From assembly GCA_014656175.1 (NCBI GenBank), contig BNBX01000008.1, positions 225,815 to 289,814 of the forward strand: a DNA stretch of 64,000 nt. The letters are read 5' to 3'. Within the stretch, counting starts at the first letter, position 1. The number at the start of each line of letters is the position of its first letter. The DNA is from Streptomyces werraensis (lineage in GTDB: Bacteria > Actinomycetota > Actinomycetes > Streptomycetales > Streptomycetaceae). The position numbers and the translations under genes are program-made. The notes beneath the pieces were generated by a model. That model searched no databases. It was not told the DNA's origin and saw only the letters and a program-made list of their open reading frames with translations. Below are positions 49,278 through 57,098 of the stretch, piece by piece.

Positions 49278-50164
49278 CCGCACAGGCCACCGACATCACC
49301 CGCACCCCGTCGGCGAAGGGCGCGCTGCGGCGCCGGCTGCCCGGCTCGCTCGCCTGGCACCTCGGGGCGCTGACGCTCCTGGCGGTGATCCTCTACCCGG
49401 TGGTGTGGGTGGTCGGCGGGTCGTTCAAGGCGAGCGAGGACATCGTCGGCAGCCTGGACCTCTTCCCGGCCGACCCGATCGTGTCCAACTACACCAGCCT
49501 CGCCGACGGCATCGCCGACATCCCCGTCTCCACCTTCTTCTTCAACTCGCTGTTCCTCGCGGTGGGTTCGGTGATCGGCATCCTGATCTCCTGCTCGCTC
49601 ACCGCCTACGCCTTCGCCAGGATCCGGTTCGCGGGGCGCAATCTGCTCTTCACGCTCATGATCGGCACGCTGCTGCTGCCGTACCACGTGCTGCTGATCC
49701 CGCAGTACGTGCTGTTCCGCAACCTGGACATGATCAACACGTACACCCCGCTGCTGCTGGGGAAGTACCTGGCCACGGAGGCGTTCTTCGTCTTCCTGAT
49801 GGTGCAGTTCATGCGGAACCTGCCCCGGGAGCTGGACGAGGCGGCCCGGCTCGACGGCTGCGGGCATCTGCGCATCTACTGGTCGATCGTGCTGCCGCTG
49901 TGCCGGCCGGCCCTGATCACCAGCGCCATCTTCACCTTCATCAACGCCTGGAACGACTTCATGGGCCCGCTGATCTACCTCAACGAGCCCGGCAAGTACA
50001 CGGTCTCCCTCGGGCTGAAGATGTTCGTCGACCAGGAAGGGCTCGCCAACTACGGCGGCATGATCGCCATGTCGCTGGTCGCGCTGCTGCCCGTGCTGGC
50101 CTTCTTCCTCGCCTTCCAGCGCTATCTCATCGACGGCATGGCGACCTCCGGACTGAAGGGCTGA
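49274..50164 (+). CDS. CUT1 carbohydrate ABC transporter permease (MalG-type)
   Basis: 296 residues, six membrane helices. The EAA motif is ELDEAARLDGCGHLRIYWSI followed by VLPLCRPALI. Start ATG 49274 overlaps the stop of the other permease by four bases. No ATPase gene is in the operon, so it must share a general CUT1 ATPase such as MsiK, as Streptomyces sugar transporters usually do. Confidence 0.92.
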   Translation: MTAQATDITRTPSAKGALRRRLPGSLAWHLGALTLLAVILYPVVWVVGGSFKASEDIVGSLDLFPADPIVSNYTSLADGIADIPVSTFFFNSLFLAVGSVIGILISCSLTAYAFARIRFAGRNLLFTLMIGTLLLPYHVLLIPQYVLFRNLDMINTYTPLLLGKYLATEAFFVFLMVQFMRNLPRELDEAARLDGCGHLRIYWSIVLPLCRPALITSAIFTFINAWNDFMGPLIYLNEPGKYTVSLGLKMFVDQEGLANYGGMIAMSLVALLPVLAFFLAFQRYLIDGMATSGLKG

Positions 50165-50175
50165 GTGAGCTGACG

Positions 50176-50754
50176 ATGTCCCTGGCACGCACCGATTCGA
50201 GGGCCTGGGGAAGGTTCGCGCTCTTCGCCGAGTGCCTGCTGACCGGCGTGTGGATCGCGCTGGCCGCGCTGCCGCTGGTCACCTACCCCGCCGCGCTGGC
50301 GGCGGGCGCCCGGCACCTGCGCCGCCATCTGGCCCACCAGCAGGGCGGATGGCGGGAGTTCACGGCCGACTTCCGGGCGGCGGTGCGCGGCGGCCGGCTC
50401 GTCGGGCTCGCCGGATGGGCGGCCGTCGCCGTGGTGTGGACCGACCTGCGCGCCGTACGGGCCGGGCTGCCGGGCGGTCCGCTGGTCGGGGCCGTCGGGG
50501 TGCTCGCGCTCATCGGGGCGGCGGCCGCGCTGCTGCGGGCGGCGGCGCTGTGGCGGCCCGGCGTGTCCTGGCGGCCGCTGATGGCGCGGGCCGGGCGGCA
50601 CACCGTCCGCGACCCCGCCGGATCCTTCCTGCTCATCGGCGGGCTGGCCGTCGTGGTCTGCTCCGCCTGGTTCAGCACCCCCCTCGCGGTGCCCGCGCTG
50701 GGGGCCGTCACGGCGGCCGCCGTCGCCGTGGAGGAACGTCACAGGCACCGCTGA
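50176..50754 (+). CDS. YesL/DUF624-family membrane protein
   Basis: 192 residues with about five membrane helices (GVWIALAALPLVTYPAALAA, LVGAVGVLALIGAAAALL, SFLLIGGLAVVVCSAWF). DUF624/YesL proteins are found in sugar-uptake operons with CUT1 transporters; Bacillus subtilis yesL lies in the rhamnogalacturonan gene cluster. ATG 50176 is 11 bases after the permease stop. Molecular role is unknown. Confidence 0.8.
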   Translation: MSLARTDSRAWGRFALFAECLLTGVWIALAALPLVTYPAALAAGARHLRRHLAHQQGGWREFTADFRAAVRGGRLVGLAGWAAVAVVWTDLRAVRAGLPGGPLVGAVGVLALIGAAAALLRAAALWRPGVSWRPLMARAGRHTVRDPAGSFLLIGGLAVVVCSAWFSTPLAVPALGAVTAAAVAVEERHRHR

Positions 50755-50855
50755 CGGGCGGTGCCTCCTACGGGGCGGGCGCTCCGGCACCACATCTCCG
50801 TCTGTCATGCCCCTGACATAAGCGCAGCATCCGGCAGCCATGGAAAGGACGGGCC

Positions 50856-53591
50856 ATGTCCCCCATCCCCCGCAGAACTCTCATCAAGGCGGCCGCCGTC
50901 GCCGGAGCCGCCGCCCAGGCCGGCCTGGCCCTCGGCGAGAGGGAAGCCGCCGCGGCGCCCGCCACCGCGCCCGGCATCTCCGACCCGGTGACCCTGGACT
51001 GGCTTGAGGAGGACGGACCGGGCGCCGCCCCGGGCTCCACCGTCGGCGTCCCCTGGCCCCGCGGCGCCCATCCGCAGACCCGGACCTTCGCCGTGACGGA
51101 CGCCGACGGCAAGGACGTCCCCGTCCAGACCTGGCCGCTGGCGTACTGGCCGGACGGCTCCCTCAAGTGGACTGCCCACGCCGTCAGTTCGGGTACCGGC
51201 CGGCTCGCCCTGAAGGCCGGCACGCCCGCCGCGCCCGACAAGAAGGTCACCGTCACCCGACGCGGCGCCACCGTCACCGTCTCCACCGGCGTCGTCACCG
51301 CCCGGATCGGCACCGGCGGCGACACCCTGGTCCGCTCGGTCACCCGCGGCTCCACCGACATCGCCCGCGACGGGCGCCTCGTCGTGCTGCGCCAGCCCGA
51401 GATCGAGGACGGCGACCGCACCACCGTCCGCACCGAGCGGTTCGACGGCACCGTCTCCGGCGTCACCGTCGAGCAGGACGGCCCCGTCCGCGCGGTCGTC
51501 CGCGTCGACGGCACCCACCGCAAGGGCCGCGACACCCTGCTGCCCTTCTCCGTGCGCCTCTACTTCTACGCGGGCGCCGACTCCTTCCGCATGGTGCACA
51601 CCATCACCTACGACGGGAAGCAGGAACCCGGCAGCGCCAAGGGCGACTTCGTGCGCGGCATCGGCGTCCGCTTCTCCGTCCCGCTGCGCGACGCGACGTA
51701 CGACCGGCACATCCGGCTCGGCGGCGAGGGCGAGGGGATGCTCCGGGAGGCGGTCAAGGGGATCACAGGGCTGCGCCGTGACCCGGGGACCGCCGTGCAG
51801 GAGGCCCAGTTCGAGGGCCGCAGGCTGCCCGACCCGACCACCTGGGACCAGCGCGTGACCAGCCGCCTGCAGTACATCCCCGAGTGGGGCGACTACACCC
51901 TCTCCCAGCTGTCCGCCGACGGCTTCACCGTCCGCAAGCGCACCAGGAAGGGCCACGGCTGGATCTTCGCCGGCGGCGGGCGGCGCGCCTCCGGCTTCGG
52001 CTACGTCGGCGGCGTCAGCGGCGGCCTCTCCTTCGGGCTGCGCGACTTCTGGGAGAAGCACCCCGCCCAGCTCGACGTCCGCGACGCGCACACCGACACC
52101 GCCGAGGTCACCGTCTGGCTCTGGTCACCCGAGGCCCAGCCCATGGACCTGCGCTTCTACCACGACGGCATGGGCCAGGACACCTTCCCCGAACAGCTCG
52201 AAGGCCTCAACATCACCTACGAGGACCACGAGCCCGGCTTCGGCACGCCCTACGGCATCGCCCGCACCTCCGAACTGCTGTTCTGGGCCGAGGCCGCCAC
52301 CCCGGACGCCGACCGGCTCGCCGCCCGCGCACGCGCCGTACGCGTGCTGCCGCAGCTCGCCGCGCCGCCCTCGCAGCTGATCACCGCCGGCGTCTTCGGC
52401 AAGGGCCTCTTCGCCGAGCCCGACCGCTCCACCCCCGCCAAGGAGAAGATCGAGAACCACCTCGACTTCCTCTTCGCCTACTACAAGGACCAGGTGGAGC
52501 AGCGCCGCTGGTACGGCTTCTGGGACTACGGCGACATCATGCACACCTACGACACCGTCCGGCACCAGTGGCGCTACGACGTCGGCGGCTACGCCTGGGA
52601 CAACAGCGAACTCTCGCCCGACCTGTGGCTCTGGTACGCCTACCTGCGCTCGGGGCGCGCCGACATCTTCCGCTTCGCCGAGGCCATGACCCGCCACACC
52701 GGCGAGGTCGACGTCTACCACCTCGGCGAGTGGGCCGGGCTCGGCACCCGGCACGGCGTCCAGCACTACGCCGACAGCGCCAAGCAGCAGCGCATCGCCA
52801 ACACCACCTACCGGCGCTTCTACTACTTCCTCACCGCCGACGAACGCACCGGCGACCTCATGCACGCCAACGTCGACAGCGACGAGACCTTCCTCGCCCT
52901 CGACCCGCTCCGCAAGATCCGCACCGAGCCGTACACCCCCGACCCGGCCGCCCTGTCCATCGGCTTCGGCACCGACTGGAGCGGCCTGGTCTCCGCCTGG
53001 CTCACCGAGTGGGAACGCAAGGGCCCCAAGTGGCGGAAGGCCCGGGCACGCGTGCTCTCCACCATGGAGACCATCGCCGCCCAGCCCAACGGCTTCGTCC
53101 AGGGCAGCGGCCTGTACGACCTGGACACCGGCCGGTTCGCCGTCGCCGGCACACCGAAGGTGGAGGTCTCCCACCTGTCCGCCGTCTTCGGCCTCAACGA
53201 ACTGTGCGCCGAACTGATCGACCTCGTCGACATGCCCGAGTTCGAGCAGGCGTACTACGACTACTGCCGCTGGTTCAACGCCACCAAGGCCGAACAGGCC
53301 GCGCGCTACGGCACCGACTTCGGCAGCCTGATCCTCTTCCAGGGCCACTCCCGCCTCGACGCCTACGCCGCCGTGCGCACCGGGGACGAGGCGCTGGCGC
53401 AGCGGGCGTGGGCCAGGTTCTACGACTCCGACGGGTACAAGGAGTCCGCGCCCTGGAAGACCGAGAAGGTGAGCGGTCCCACCGCCCTGGTCGCAGGCAG
53501 TGAGGCCCCCTGGGTCTCCACCAACGACACCGCCCTGTACGGACTCGCCGCCATAGAGAACCTCGCACTCCTGGGGGACCGCATGCCGTGA
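50856..53591 (+). CDS. Tat-exported YetA/rhamnogalacturonan-lyase-like protein
   Basis: 911 residues with a Tat signal (PRRTLIKAAAVAGAAAQAGL). The N-terminal domain (TVGVPWPRGAHPQTRTFAV, LAYWPDGSLKWTAHAVSSG) matches what I know of the PcRGLX/YetA family of exo-rhamnogalacturonan lyases, and the mid part (RRWYGFWDYGDIMHTYDTVR, RYDVGGYAWDNSE) is the alpha/alpha-barrel region. Together with the CUT1 transporter and YesL it makes a pectin (rhamnogalacturonan) utilisation operon likely. The enzyme would act outside the cell on oligosaccharides. ATG 50856 with AAAGGA upstream. Family call from memory of motifs. Confidence 0.72.
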   Translation: MSPIPRRTLIKAAAVAGAAAQAGLALGEREAAAAPATAPGISDPVTLDWLEEDGPGAAPGSTVGVPWPRGAHPQTRTFAVTDADGKDVPVQTWPLAYWPDGSLKWTAHAVSSGTGRLALKAGTPAAPDKKVTVTRRGATVTVSTGVVTARIGTGGDTLVRSVTRGSTDIARDGRLVVLRQPEIEDGDRTTVRTERFDGTVSGVTVEQDGPVRAVVRVDGTHRKGRDTLLPFSVRLYFYAGADSFRMVHTITYDGKQEPGSAKGDFVRGIGVRFSVPLRDATYDRHIRLGGEGEGMLREAVKGITGLRRDPGTAVQEAQFEGRRLPDPTTWDQRVTSRLQYIPEWGDYTLSQLSADGFTVRKRTRKGHGWIFAGGGRRASGFGYVGGVSGGLSFGLRDFWEKHPAQLDVRDAHTDTAEVTVWLWSPEAQPMDLRFYHDGMGQDTFPEQLEGLNITYEDHEPGFGTPYGIARTSELLFWAEAATPDADRLAARARAVRVLPQLAAPPSQLITAGVFGKGLFAEPDRSTPAKEKIENHLDFLFAYYKDQVEQRRWYGFWDYGDIMHTYDTVRHQWRYDVGGYAWDNSELSPDLWLWYAYLRSGRADIFRFAEAMTRHTGEVDVYHLGEWAGLGTRHGVQHYADSAKQQRIANTTYRRFYYFLTADERTGDLMHANVDSDETFLALDPLRKIRTEPYTPDPAALSIGFGTDWSGLVSAWLTEWERKGPKWRKARARVLSTMETIAAQPNGFVQGSGLYDLDTGRFAVAGTPKVEVSHLSAVFGLNELCAELIDLVDMPEFEQAYYDYCRWFNATKAEQAARYGTDFGSLILFQGHSRLDAYAAVRTGDEALAQRAWARFYDSDGYKESAPWKTEKVSGPTALVAGSEAPWVSTNDTALYGLAAIENLALLGDRMP

Positions 53592-53626
53592 CGCACGAGG
53601 CGGGCGCGGGCGGGCACACTCCGTAC

Positions 53627-54076
53627 ATGGACCGGAACCATTACCGCTTCCGCACCGTATGGACGCTGTCCGCGCCCGCCGCGACCGTGTACGGCGTGCT
53701 GGAGCGGATCGAGGAATACCCCCGGTGGTGGCCGCAGGTGCGGGAGGTCGCCCGCCTCGACGACACCACCGGCATCGTCACGATCCGCTCCGTCCTCCCG
53801 TACGACCTCACCTTCACCCTGCGGGAGGGGCGGCGGGACCGGGAGAACGGCGTGCTGGAGGCCGGGCTGTCCGGCGACATCGACGGCTGGGCGCGGTGGA
53901 CCGTCACCGACCTGGGCGCGCACGGCTGCCTCGCCCACTACGAGCAGGAGGTCGACGTCCGGGCGCGGCTGCTGCGGCTGCTCGCCGTGCCCGGCCGGCC
54001 GCTCTTCCGGGCCAACCACGCGCTGATGCTGCGGGCCGGGCGGCGCGGACTGGCGGCGCACCTTCAAGCGGTTTGA
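53627..54076 (+). CDS. SRPBCC (START-like) domain protein
   Basis: 149 residues. Starts YRFRTVWTLSAPAATVYGVL and continues RIEEYPRWWPQVREVARLDD, typical of the Bet v1/SRPBCC lipid- or polyketide-binding fold; the end carries HYEQEVDVRARLLRLLAVP. ATG 53627 is chosen for the family-like N-terminus; GTG 53588 overlaps the previous stop and has GGGGGA upstream, so a longer product is possible. It could be the last gene of the sugar operon by position, though no role in it is known. Confidence 0.72.
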   Translation: MDRNHYRFRTVWTLSAPAATVYGVLERIEEYPRWWPQVREVARLDDTTGIVTIRSVLPYDLTFTLREGRRDRENGVLEAGLSGDIDGWARWTVTDLGAHGCLAHYEQEVDVRARLLRLLAVPGRPLFRANHALMLRAGRRGLAAHLQAV

Positions 54077-54102
54077 ACGAAGCGTCCCGACCCCTGTATT
54101 GT
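54073..54102 (+). promoter_or_regulatory. Promoter of tRNA-Val (CAC) copy 2
   Basis: TTGAAC (54073-54078) and TATTGT (54097-54102) are spaced 18 bases and end 12 bases before the tRNA. The -35 box overlaps the stop codon of the SRPBCC gene, so the tRNA is expressed independently of it. Confidence 0.65.
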
Positions 54103-54114
54103 TCAGTGCGTTCC

Positions 54115-54186
54115 GGGCGATTAGCTCAGTGGGAGAGCGCTTCGTTCACACCGAAGAGGTCACTGGTTCGAACCCAGTATCGCCCA
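54115..54186 (+). tRNA. tRNA-Val (CAC), copy 2
   Basis: 72 bases, identical to the copy at 46548 (acceptor GGGCGAT, anticodon CAC, discriminator A). Only the 72-base gene is conserved between the two sites, not the flanks. Confidence 0.96.
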
Positions 54187-54193
54187 CGCTCGC

Positions 54194-54237
54194 GAGAGCG
54201 ACGTGTGTCCGCCGAAAACGCGGACCACGTCGCTCTC
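54194..54237 (+). terminator. Terminator of tRNA-Val (CAC) copy 2
   Basis: GAGAGCGACGTG pairs with CACGTCGCTCTC (54226-54237), and inside it GTCCGC with GCGGAC, with one bulged T; loop of 7 bases. About 18 paired bases. Confidence 0.8.
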
Positions 54238-54324
54238 TTCGTGTTCTGCCCGGGTTCGCCGCGCGTTGTGGGAGCTCCGCCACCCACGCCCCCGGCCCAC
54301 GATGCCGTGGGCCGGTGAGTGAGG

Positions 54325-55050
54325 TCACGCCGCCGCCGGCAGGTCCGGGCGCAGGGGCCAGGCCGGGTCGACGATCTCCTCCGTGCCGGTGCGCGCGAAC
54401 CACGCCTGCAGGCCCCGCGCCTGTGCCGCGTGCCACACCGCCTGCAACGTGTGCAGCTCACCGGGGGACAGCCGCTCCAGCCGGGACGCGAACCGGCGGC
54501 CCACCGCCCGGGTGACCTCCAGCGCGGCCGTCGCGTCCGCCGCCGCGTCGTGCGCCTCCTCCAGTTCCACCTCGTAGTGCGCGCACAGATCGGCCAGCGT
54601 GCGGCGGCCCTTGCGGTAGCGGTCCAGATGCTTGTCCAGCACTCGCGGATCCAGCACCAGCAGCGGCGACCGCTCGAACCAGCGGTCCAGCGACGACGCC
54701 CGGTGCCGGCGCAACTCCCGGTCCAGCAGCGTCAGATCGAACGGCGCGTTCATCACCACCACCGGCCGGCCCACCGCCGCCTGCTCCGCCAGCGCCTGCG
54801 CCACCTCGTACATCACCGGCGCCGGCCAGCGGCCGTTGCGCTGCAGATGCTCCTCCGTCAGCCCGTGCACCTCGGTCGCCGCGGCCGGCACCGGCACGCC
54901 CGGATTCACCAGCCAGCGGGTCACCCGCGGCCGGGTGCCCGGCGCGTCCTGGACGACGAGAGCGGCCGACACGATCCGGTCGGTCTCGACGTCCACACCC
55001 GTGGTCTCCGTGTCGAAGGCGGCCAGCGGCCCCTCGTACCAGCACGTCAT
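54325..55050 (-). CDS. DEDDh 3'-5' exonuclease (DnaQ-like)
   Basis: 241 residues. Exo I is AAFDTETTGVDVETDRI, Exo II is VVMNAPFDLTLLDREL and Exo III is EEAHDAAADATAALEV with the preceding His of the DEDDh type. It is too short for a polymerase and resembles stand-alone proofreading-type or repair exonucleases. ATG 55050 has GAGGGG 7 bases upstream. Divergent from the DUF4365 gene, with about 170 bases between the starts. Confidence 0.87.
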   Translation of the reverse strand: MTCWYEGPLAAFDTETTGVDVETDRIVSAALVVQDAPGTRPRVTRWLVNPGVPVPAAATEVHGLTEEHLQRNGRWPAPVMYEVAQALAEQAAVGRPVVVMNAPFDLTLLDRELRRHRASSLDRWFERSPLLVLDPRVLDKHLDRYRKGRRTLADLCAHYEVELEEAHDAAADATAALEVTRAVGRRFASRLERLSPGELHTLQAVWHAAQARGLQAWFARTGTEEIVDPAWPLRPDLPAAA

Positions 55051-55218
55051 ACCCACCAACCCCTCGCTCACCATCAACAGTTGACACGCGGTCGACTGCT
55101 CGGACCGGTGATACCCGCCCTGTTTGCGCACTACGCGGGGAGGAGACAACACGAGTACGGGTCTTTGCAGTTCAGCGACCCGCGCATGGGATTCGACTGT
55201 TCTGGAAGGCTGTTGGTC

Positions 55219-55785
55219 ATGGCCATCGCGCAGCCCGAACGGGGCGGGCTGCTGCCGGAGCGCACACCGGCCGCTCGCGGCACCCTCGCCACCACCGCCT
55301 GCATGGAGACCCTGCAGGTCGGCTATCTCCACGCCGTCGCCGCGGCGGCGGGCTGCTCGCTGTCCCAGCCCTTCCCCGACAACGGCATCGACTGGCACGT
55401 CAGCCACAGCGCGCCCGGACACCTCGTCGACGACGAGGTCACCATCAAGGTGCAGCTCAAGGCCACGTCACAGATCGCCCCGCACCCCCGGGGGCGCTCC
55501 TTCTCCTTCACCCTGGACAACGCCCACCTGGAGAAGCTCGCCCGCACCCCGGTCTCCGTGCACAAGATCCTCGTCGTGATGATCCTGCCGCGCTCCCAGG
55601 ACGACTGGCTGCGCGCCGGACACGACCGGCTCGACCTGCGCCACTGCTGCTACTGGGTCAACCTCGCCGGACACCCCGTCACCGGCCGCCGCCGCACCAC
55701 CGTACGGATCCCGACCTCACGCATCTTCGACGACCGCGCGCTGTGCGAGATCATGACGCGGGTCGGCAGGGGAGGCAGACCATGA
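55219..55785 (+). CDS. DUF4365 protein, possible PD-(D/E)XK nuclease fold
   Basis: 188 residues. The segment DNGIDWHVSHSAPG and VTIKVQLKATSQI has the spacing of the D...(E/Q)xK core of restriction-like nucleases, as DUF4365 proteins do. The C-terminal half (SVHKILVVMILPR, LRHCCYWVNLAGHP) is typical of the family. ATG 55219 chosen; ATG 55186 is also in frame. Its stop overlaps the next gene as ATGA, so the two are co-translated. DUF4365 proteins are often found near defence genes. Confidence 0.75.
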   Translation: MAIAQPERGGLLPERTPAARGTLATTACMETLQVGYLHAVAAAAGCSLSQPFPDNGIDWHVSHSAPGHLVDDEVTIKVQLKATSQIAPHPRGRSFSFTLDNAHLEKLARTPVSVHKILVVMILPRSQDDWLRAGHDRLDLRHCCYWVNLAGHPVTGRRRTTVRIPTSRIFDDRALCEIMTRVGRGGRP

Positions 55786-57005
55786 CCCACCGCCCCACCG
55801 GGGAGCCCGCCCGGCCCGCCCGCCCGCACCCCGCCGACGCCTTCCCCGACACACAGCCGCCCGAGGCCGCCGGCACCGACCCCGCCGTGCTCACCGCCCT
55901 GCTGCGCCGGCACGGCTGGCAGCGGCGCGGCGGCGCCCCCGGTCGCTACGGCCGGTGGGCCCCGCCCGGCCCGGGCACCGGCACCAGCCTGCTCGTGCCG
56001 GCCGGCCGTGCCTTCCCCGACAGCGAGGACCTGCTCGCCGAGGCCCTGGACGCGCTGTCCCGCAGCGGCACGCCCTCCGCCCGCCAGATCCTGCTCGCCC
56101 TCGCCGTCCCCAGCGACGAGATCCGCTGGTCCCGCGACCTGCCGCCCGGGCCAGGCGACGCCGTCGCCTGGACCGCGGAGGAACAGCTGAGGACCGCCGC
56201 CCGCCGCACCCTGCTCGCCGCCGCGCTCGCCACCCGCACCCGTGCCGGCTACCACGGCGCCCGCCACCGGCGCCCGGCCGCCGCGGCGCTGGAGGGCGTG
56301 CTGGTGGGCCCCACGCCGGACGGCCGCGGCCTCACCGCCTTCGTGCCCGTCGCCACCGGCCGCCCGCTGGCCGTGAGTCTGTTCCACGCCTTGCACGCCG
56401 CCCGCGAGGCCGTCGACCACCGGCGGGCCACCGGCTCCATGGACGCCTTCGGCACCGCCGTCGGCGCGGGCGTCAGCCACGAGTTCACCGAGGCCCTCGT
56501 CGCCCTGGTGCGGGGGACCGAGGGCGCCCGGGTCGGCGTGGACTGGTCGCCGGCGGCCGGGGTGCCCGAGGACTGCGCGGCCGCCGGTCCCGTGGAGTTC
56601 TCGCCCGGCGACCTGCCCGCGCTCATCGAGGCCGGCCGCCGCTACCAGCGAGCGGAGCCCTCCGTCACCGTCACGGTCACCGGGGCGGTCGTGCGGATGT
56701 ACCGGGCACAGGCCGGGGACGTCGGCCTGGTGCGGCTGCGGGTGCTCGCGGGCGCCGACGTAGGGCACCTCCGGGTCACGCTCGGCGAGGAGGACTACCG
56801 GATCGCCGGTCACGCCCACCTCATGGGGCTGCCGGTGCGGATGCGCGGGCGGCTGGCCGGACGCAGCAGGTTCCGGCGTCTCACCGAGGTCCGCGGGGTC
56901 GCGCCGGTCCAGGTCGACGAGGCCGAACGCGACCGGCTGCTCAAGGTGCTGCAGGAGAGCGCGGACGACTTCGGCGAGGCCTTCGGGCCGGCCCGCGACG
57001 GCTGA
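55782..57005 (+). CDS. Conserved-type protein of unknown function
   Basis: 407 residues. No family that I recognise. Visible pieces are VLTALLRRHGWQRRGGAPGR at the start, LLVPAGRAFPDSEDLLAEAL, AVSLFHALHAAREAVDHRRA and the C-terminal VRGVAPVQVDEAERDRLLKV. No membrane segments or signal peptide. ATG 55782 overlaps the stop of the DUF4365 gene. The two proteins probably work together; the divergent exonuclease may be part of the same context. Confidence 0.7.
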   Translation: MTHRPTGEPARPARPHPADAFPDTQPPEAAGTDPAVLTALLRRHGWQRRGGAPGRYGRWAPPGPGTGTSLLVPAGRAFPDSEDLLAEALDALSRSGTPSARQILLALAVPSDEIRWSRDLPPGPGDAVAWTAEEQLRTAARRTLLAAALATRTRAGYHGARHRRPAAAALEGVLVGPTPDGRGLTAFVPVATGRPLAVSLFHALHAAREAVDHRRATGSMDAFGTAVGAGVSHEFTEALVALVRGTEGARVGVDWSPAAGVPEDCAAAGPVEFSPGDLPALIEAGRRYQRAEPSVTVTVTGAVVRMYRAQAGDVGLVRLRVLAGADVGHLRVTLGEEDYRIAGHAHLMGLPVRMRGRLAGRSRFRRLTEVRGVAPVQVDEAERDRLLKVLQESADDFGEAFGPARDG

Positions 57006-57098
57006 TTTCGCCTGCACCGGTCCCGGGTCGGTACGATCGCACCCATGCGTGCGCTCCGGTATGGCGCCGCGACCACAGCCTTCAGTCAGGAGAGACCG

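Noticed and set aside
46548..54186. Integrative element with attL/attR formed by the two tRNA-Val copies
   Set aside because: No integrase, relaxase or plasmid gene lies between them, and both copies are full-length tRNAs, not a partial attachment repeat.
57045..57098. Longer thrS start at ATG 57045
   Set aside because: The added residues (ALRYGAATTAFSQERP) are unlike ThrRS N-termini and GTG 57099 has a good ribosome site.
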